A DNA stretch of 5,315 nucleotides from DATADF01 sp046263155 (GTDB taxonomy: Bacteria > Actinomycetota > CADDZG01 > WHSQ01), in NCBI GenBank assembly GCA_046263155.1, contig JBHELF010000074.1, positions 1-5,315 on the forward strand, in the 5' to 3' direction. The notes beneath the pieces are model-generated. The model was given only the letters and a program-made list of their open reading frames with translations, made no database searches and had not been told where the DNA came from. A program made the translations under genes and the position numbers. This document shows positions 4,248 to 5,315 of the stretch, piece after piece (position 1 is the stretch's first letter; every line of letters begins with the position of its first letter).

Positions 4248-5315
4248 TCAGCTCGCGCTGAGCGCGCGGCCCACCCCCGCAACGACGCGATCCACCATCT
4301 CCTCGGTCGCCGTGCGCCCCATGAGCCCCACGCGAATGGTCTGGCCGGCCAGGGGGGTTAGCCCCCCCGAGATCATGATTCCTTCGTTCTTCAGCACATG
4401 GCCCTGAATCGCGAGTGGATCCTCGGCATAGACCGCGACCACGAGGTTCGACTCGACGCCCGGCCGCGGCACCGGCTCGAGCCCAAGGTCGCGCAAGCCC
4501 TCACGGCACCGCTTCGCCAGCTCGGCGCGCGTCGAGATCCAGGTCTCTATTCCGGTCTCCAGGATTCGCTGCAAGCTCGAAGCTAGCGTCAGCACCAGGT
4601 TTGTCGGCATGGTCACCGGATGCGGGTGCCACGTCCACTCGCGCCGGTACCAGTCCCATCTCTGAAAGTCGAGGTACCACGATCGGGGGGCCTCTCGACG
4701 CGCGGCAATTCGCTCGCGCGCCCTGTCGCTGAGAGCGACGATGCCCAGCCCCGGCGGGGCCTCGAGTCCTTTCTGCGTGCCGGTGACCAGCGCATCGATT
4801 CCCATCCCGTCGATATTCGCCAGCTCGCCTCCGACAGAAGCGATCCCATCGACCAGATAGAGGGCGCCTGCGGCGCGAGCGACGGGCGCGATCTCTTCTA
4901 TGGGATGGCGGACTCCGGTCGCGGTCTCGACGTGCACGGTGAAAACCCCTGCAGCCCCCTGCGCGGCGTCCGCAATTCGATCGGGATCGATGGCGGCCCC
5001 GATCTCAACCTCCACCTCGTCGACCTGAAGCCGATGAGCATGGGCGACCTCGGTCAATCGCGTGCCGAAGAATCCGGTCCCCGCCACCACCACGCGGTCG
5101 CCCTCCTCGAAGAGGTTCGCAACCGCGGCATCGAGGGAGGCCGTCCCGGTGCCGGGGATCAGGTAGGGGTCCGACGTTGTGCCGAGAAGATCCCCGAGGG
5201 CCCTCGTCGTCTCCGCGAGAAGCTGCGTCCACGTATCGCCGTAGTGCGCGATGACCTGATGGCCGAGGACATCGAGGTCCTCCTCGTGGAGTTCTCCCGG
5301 CCCGGCAATCATCAG
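4248..5315 (-). CDS. Class V aminotransferase, alanine/serine-glyoxylate type (start at or beyond right edge)
   Basis: This is a PLP-dependent fold-type I enzyme of aminotransferase class V, closest in pattern to alanine-glyoxylate, serine-glyoxylate or related transaminases, which move an amino group from a small amino acid to a 2-oxo acid in the cytoplasm. Counting from the ATG at 5312: 'MIAGPGE' is the usual N-terminal glycine/proline segment, 'HVETATG' (His128-Glu129-Thr130) stacks on the cofactor, Asp155 in 'LYLVDGIASVGG' contacts the pyridine nitrogen, Lys181 in 'TGTQKGLEAPPG' is the Schiff-base lysine, and Arg327 in 'IRVGLMG' is expected to bind the substrate carboxylate. All key residues are present. 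The C-terminus (stop at 4248-4250) is complete. The frame is open through the last codon (CTG before ATG). Family members often carry a few residues before this methionine, so the true start may lie just outside. Substrate specificity cannot be read from sequence. Confidence 0.92.
   Translation of the reverse strand: MMIAGPGELHEEDLDVLGHQVIAHYGDTWTQLLAETTRALGDLLGTTSDPYLIPGTGTASLDAAVANLFEEGDRVVVAGTGFFGTRLTEVAHAHRLQVDEVEVEIGAAIDPDRIADAAQGAAGVFTVHVETATGVRHPIEEIAPVARAAGALYLVDGIASVGGELANIDGMGIDALVTGTQKGLEAPPGLGIVALSDRARERIAARREAPRSWYLDFQRWDWYRREWTWHPHPVTMPTNLVLTLASSLQRILETGIETWISTRAELAKRCREGLRDLGLEPVPRPGVESNLVVAVYAEDPLAIQGHVLKNEGIMISGGLTPLAGQTIRVGLMGRTATEEMVDRVVAGVGRALSAS

Overview
The window is GC-rich and densely coded. 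It looks like chromosome from an actinobacterium or a close relative, possibly an uncultured lineage. This rests on recalled family resemblance (no search was run): the diverged SbcC/SbcD-like pair carries the 'HTADWQ' and 'ALGDRH' signatures I associate with actinobacterial members. The membrane protein after the sigma factor and the single Flp-type pilin also fit that group. There are seven protein-coding genes, no RNA genes, and no sign of insertion sequences, phage or CRISPR. No gene-free stretch is longer than about 190 bases.

Layout. On the minus strand, positions 1-1699 hold a two-gene operon: an SbcD-like metallophosphoesterase, then an SbcC/Rad50-like ATPase whose start overlaps the phosphoesterase stop codon and which runs off the left edge. 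Divergent to it, across a 144-bp gap, lies a plus-strand pair at 1844-3209: an ECF sigma factor and a single-pass membrane protein, overlapping by 8 nt, which is probably its anti-sigma factor. After an 85-bp gap comes a secreted plastocyanin-like cupredoxin with a C-terminal membrane anchor (3295-3870), followed by a strong hairpin. A 59-codon Flp/Tad prepilin gene (4060-4239) comes next. It converges on a minus-strand class V aminotransferase that runs to the right edge (4248-5315).

The main result is regulatory. The same two-block motif, GGAACC-N12-GCGGTGTA, occurs with identical spacing just upstream of the ECF sigma gene (1798-1823) and of the cupredoxin gene (3223-3248). Twelve bases separate the blocks in both copies, but those bases differ. 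GGAAC is a classic ECF -35 element. The simplest reading is that the sigma factor drives its own operon and the cupredoxin, with the co-transcribed membrane protein as sensor and inhibitor. This would be a compact envelope circuit with a copper protein as output. The motif is directly visible; the regulatory link is inference.

The SbcCD-like pair, the pilin and the aminotransferase appear functionally separate from this circuit.
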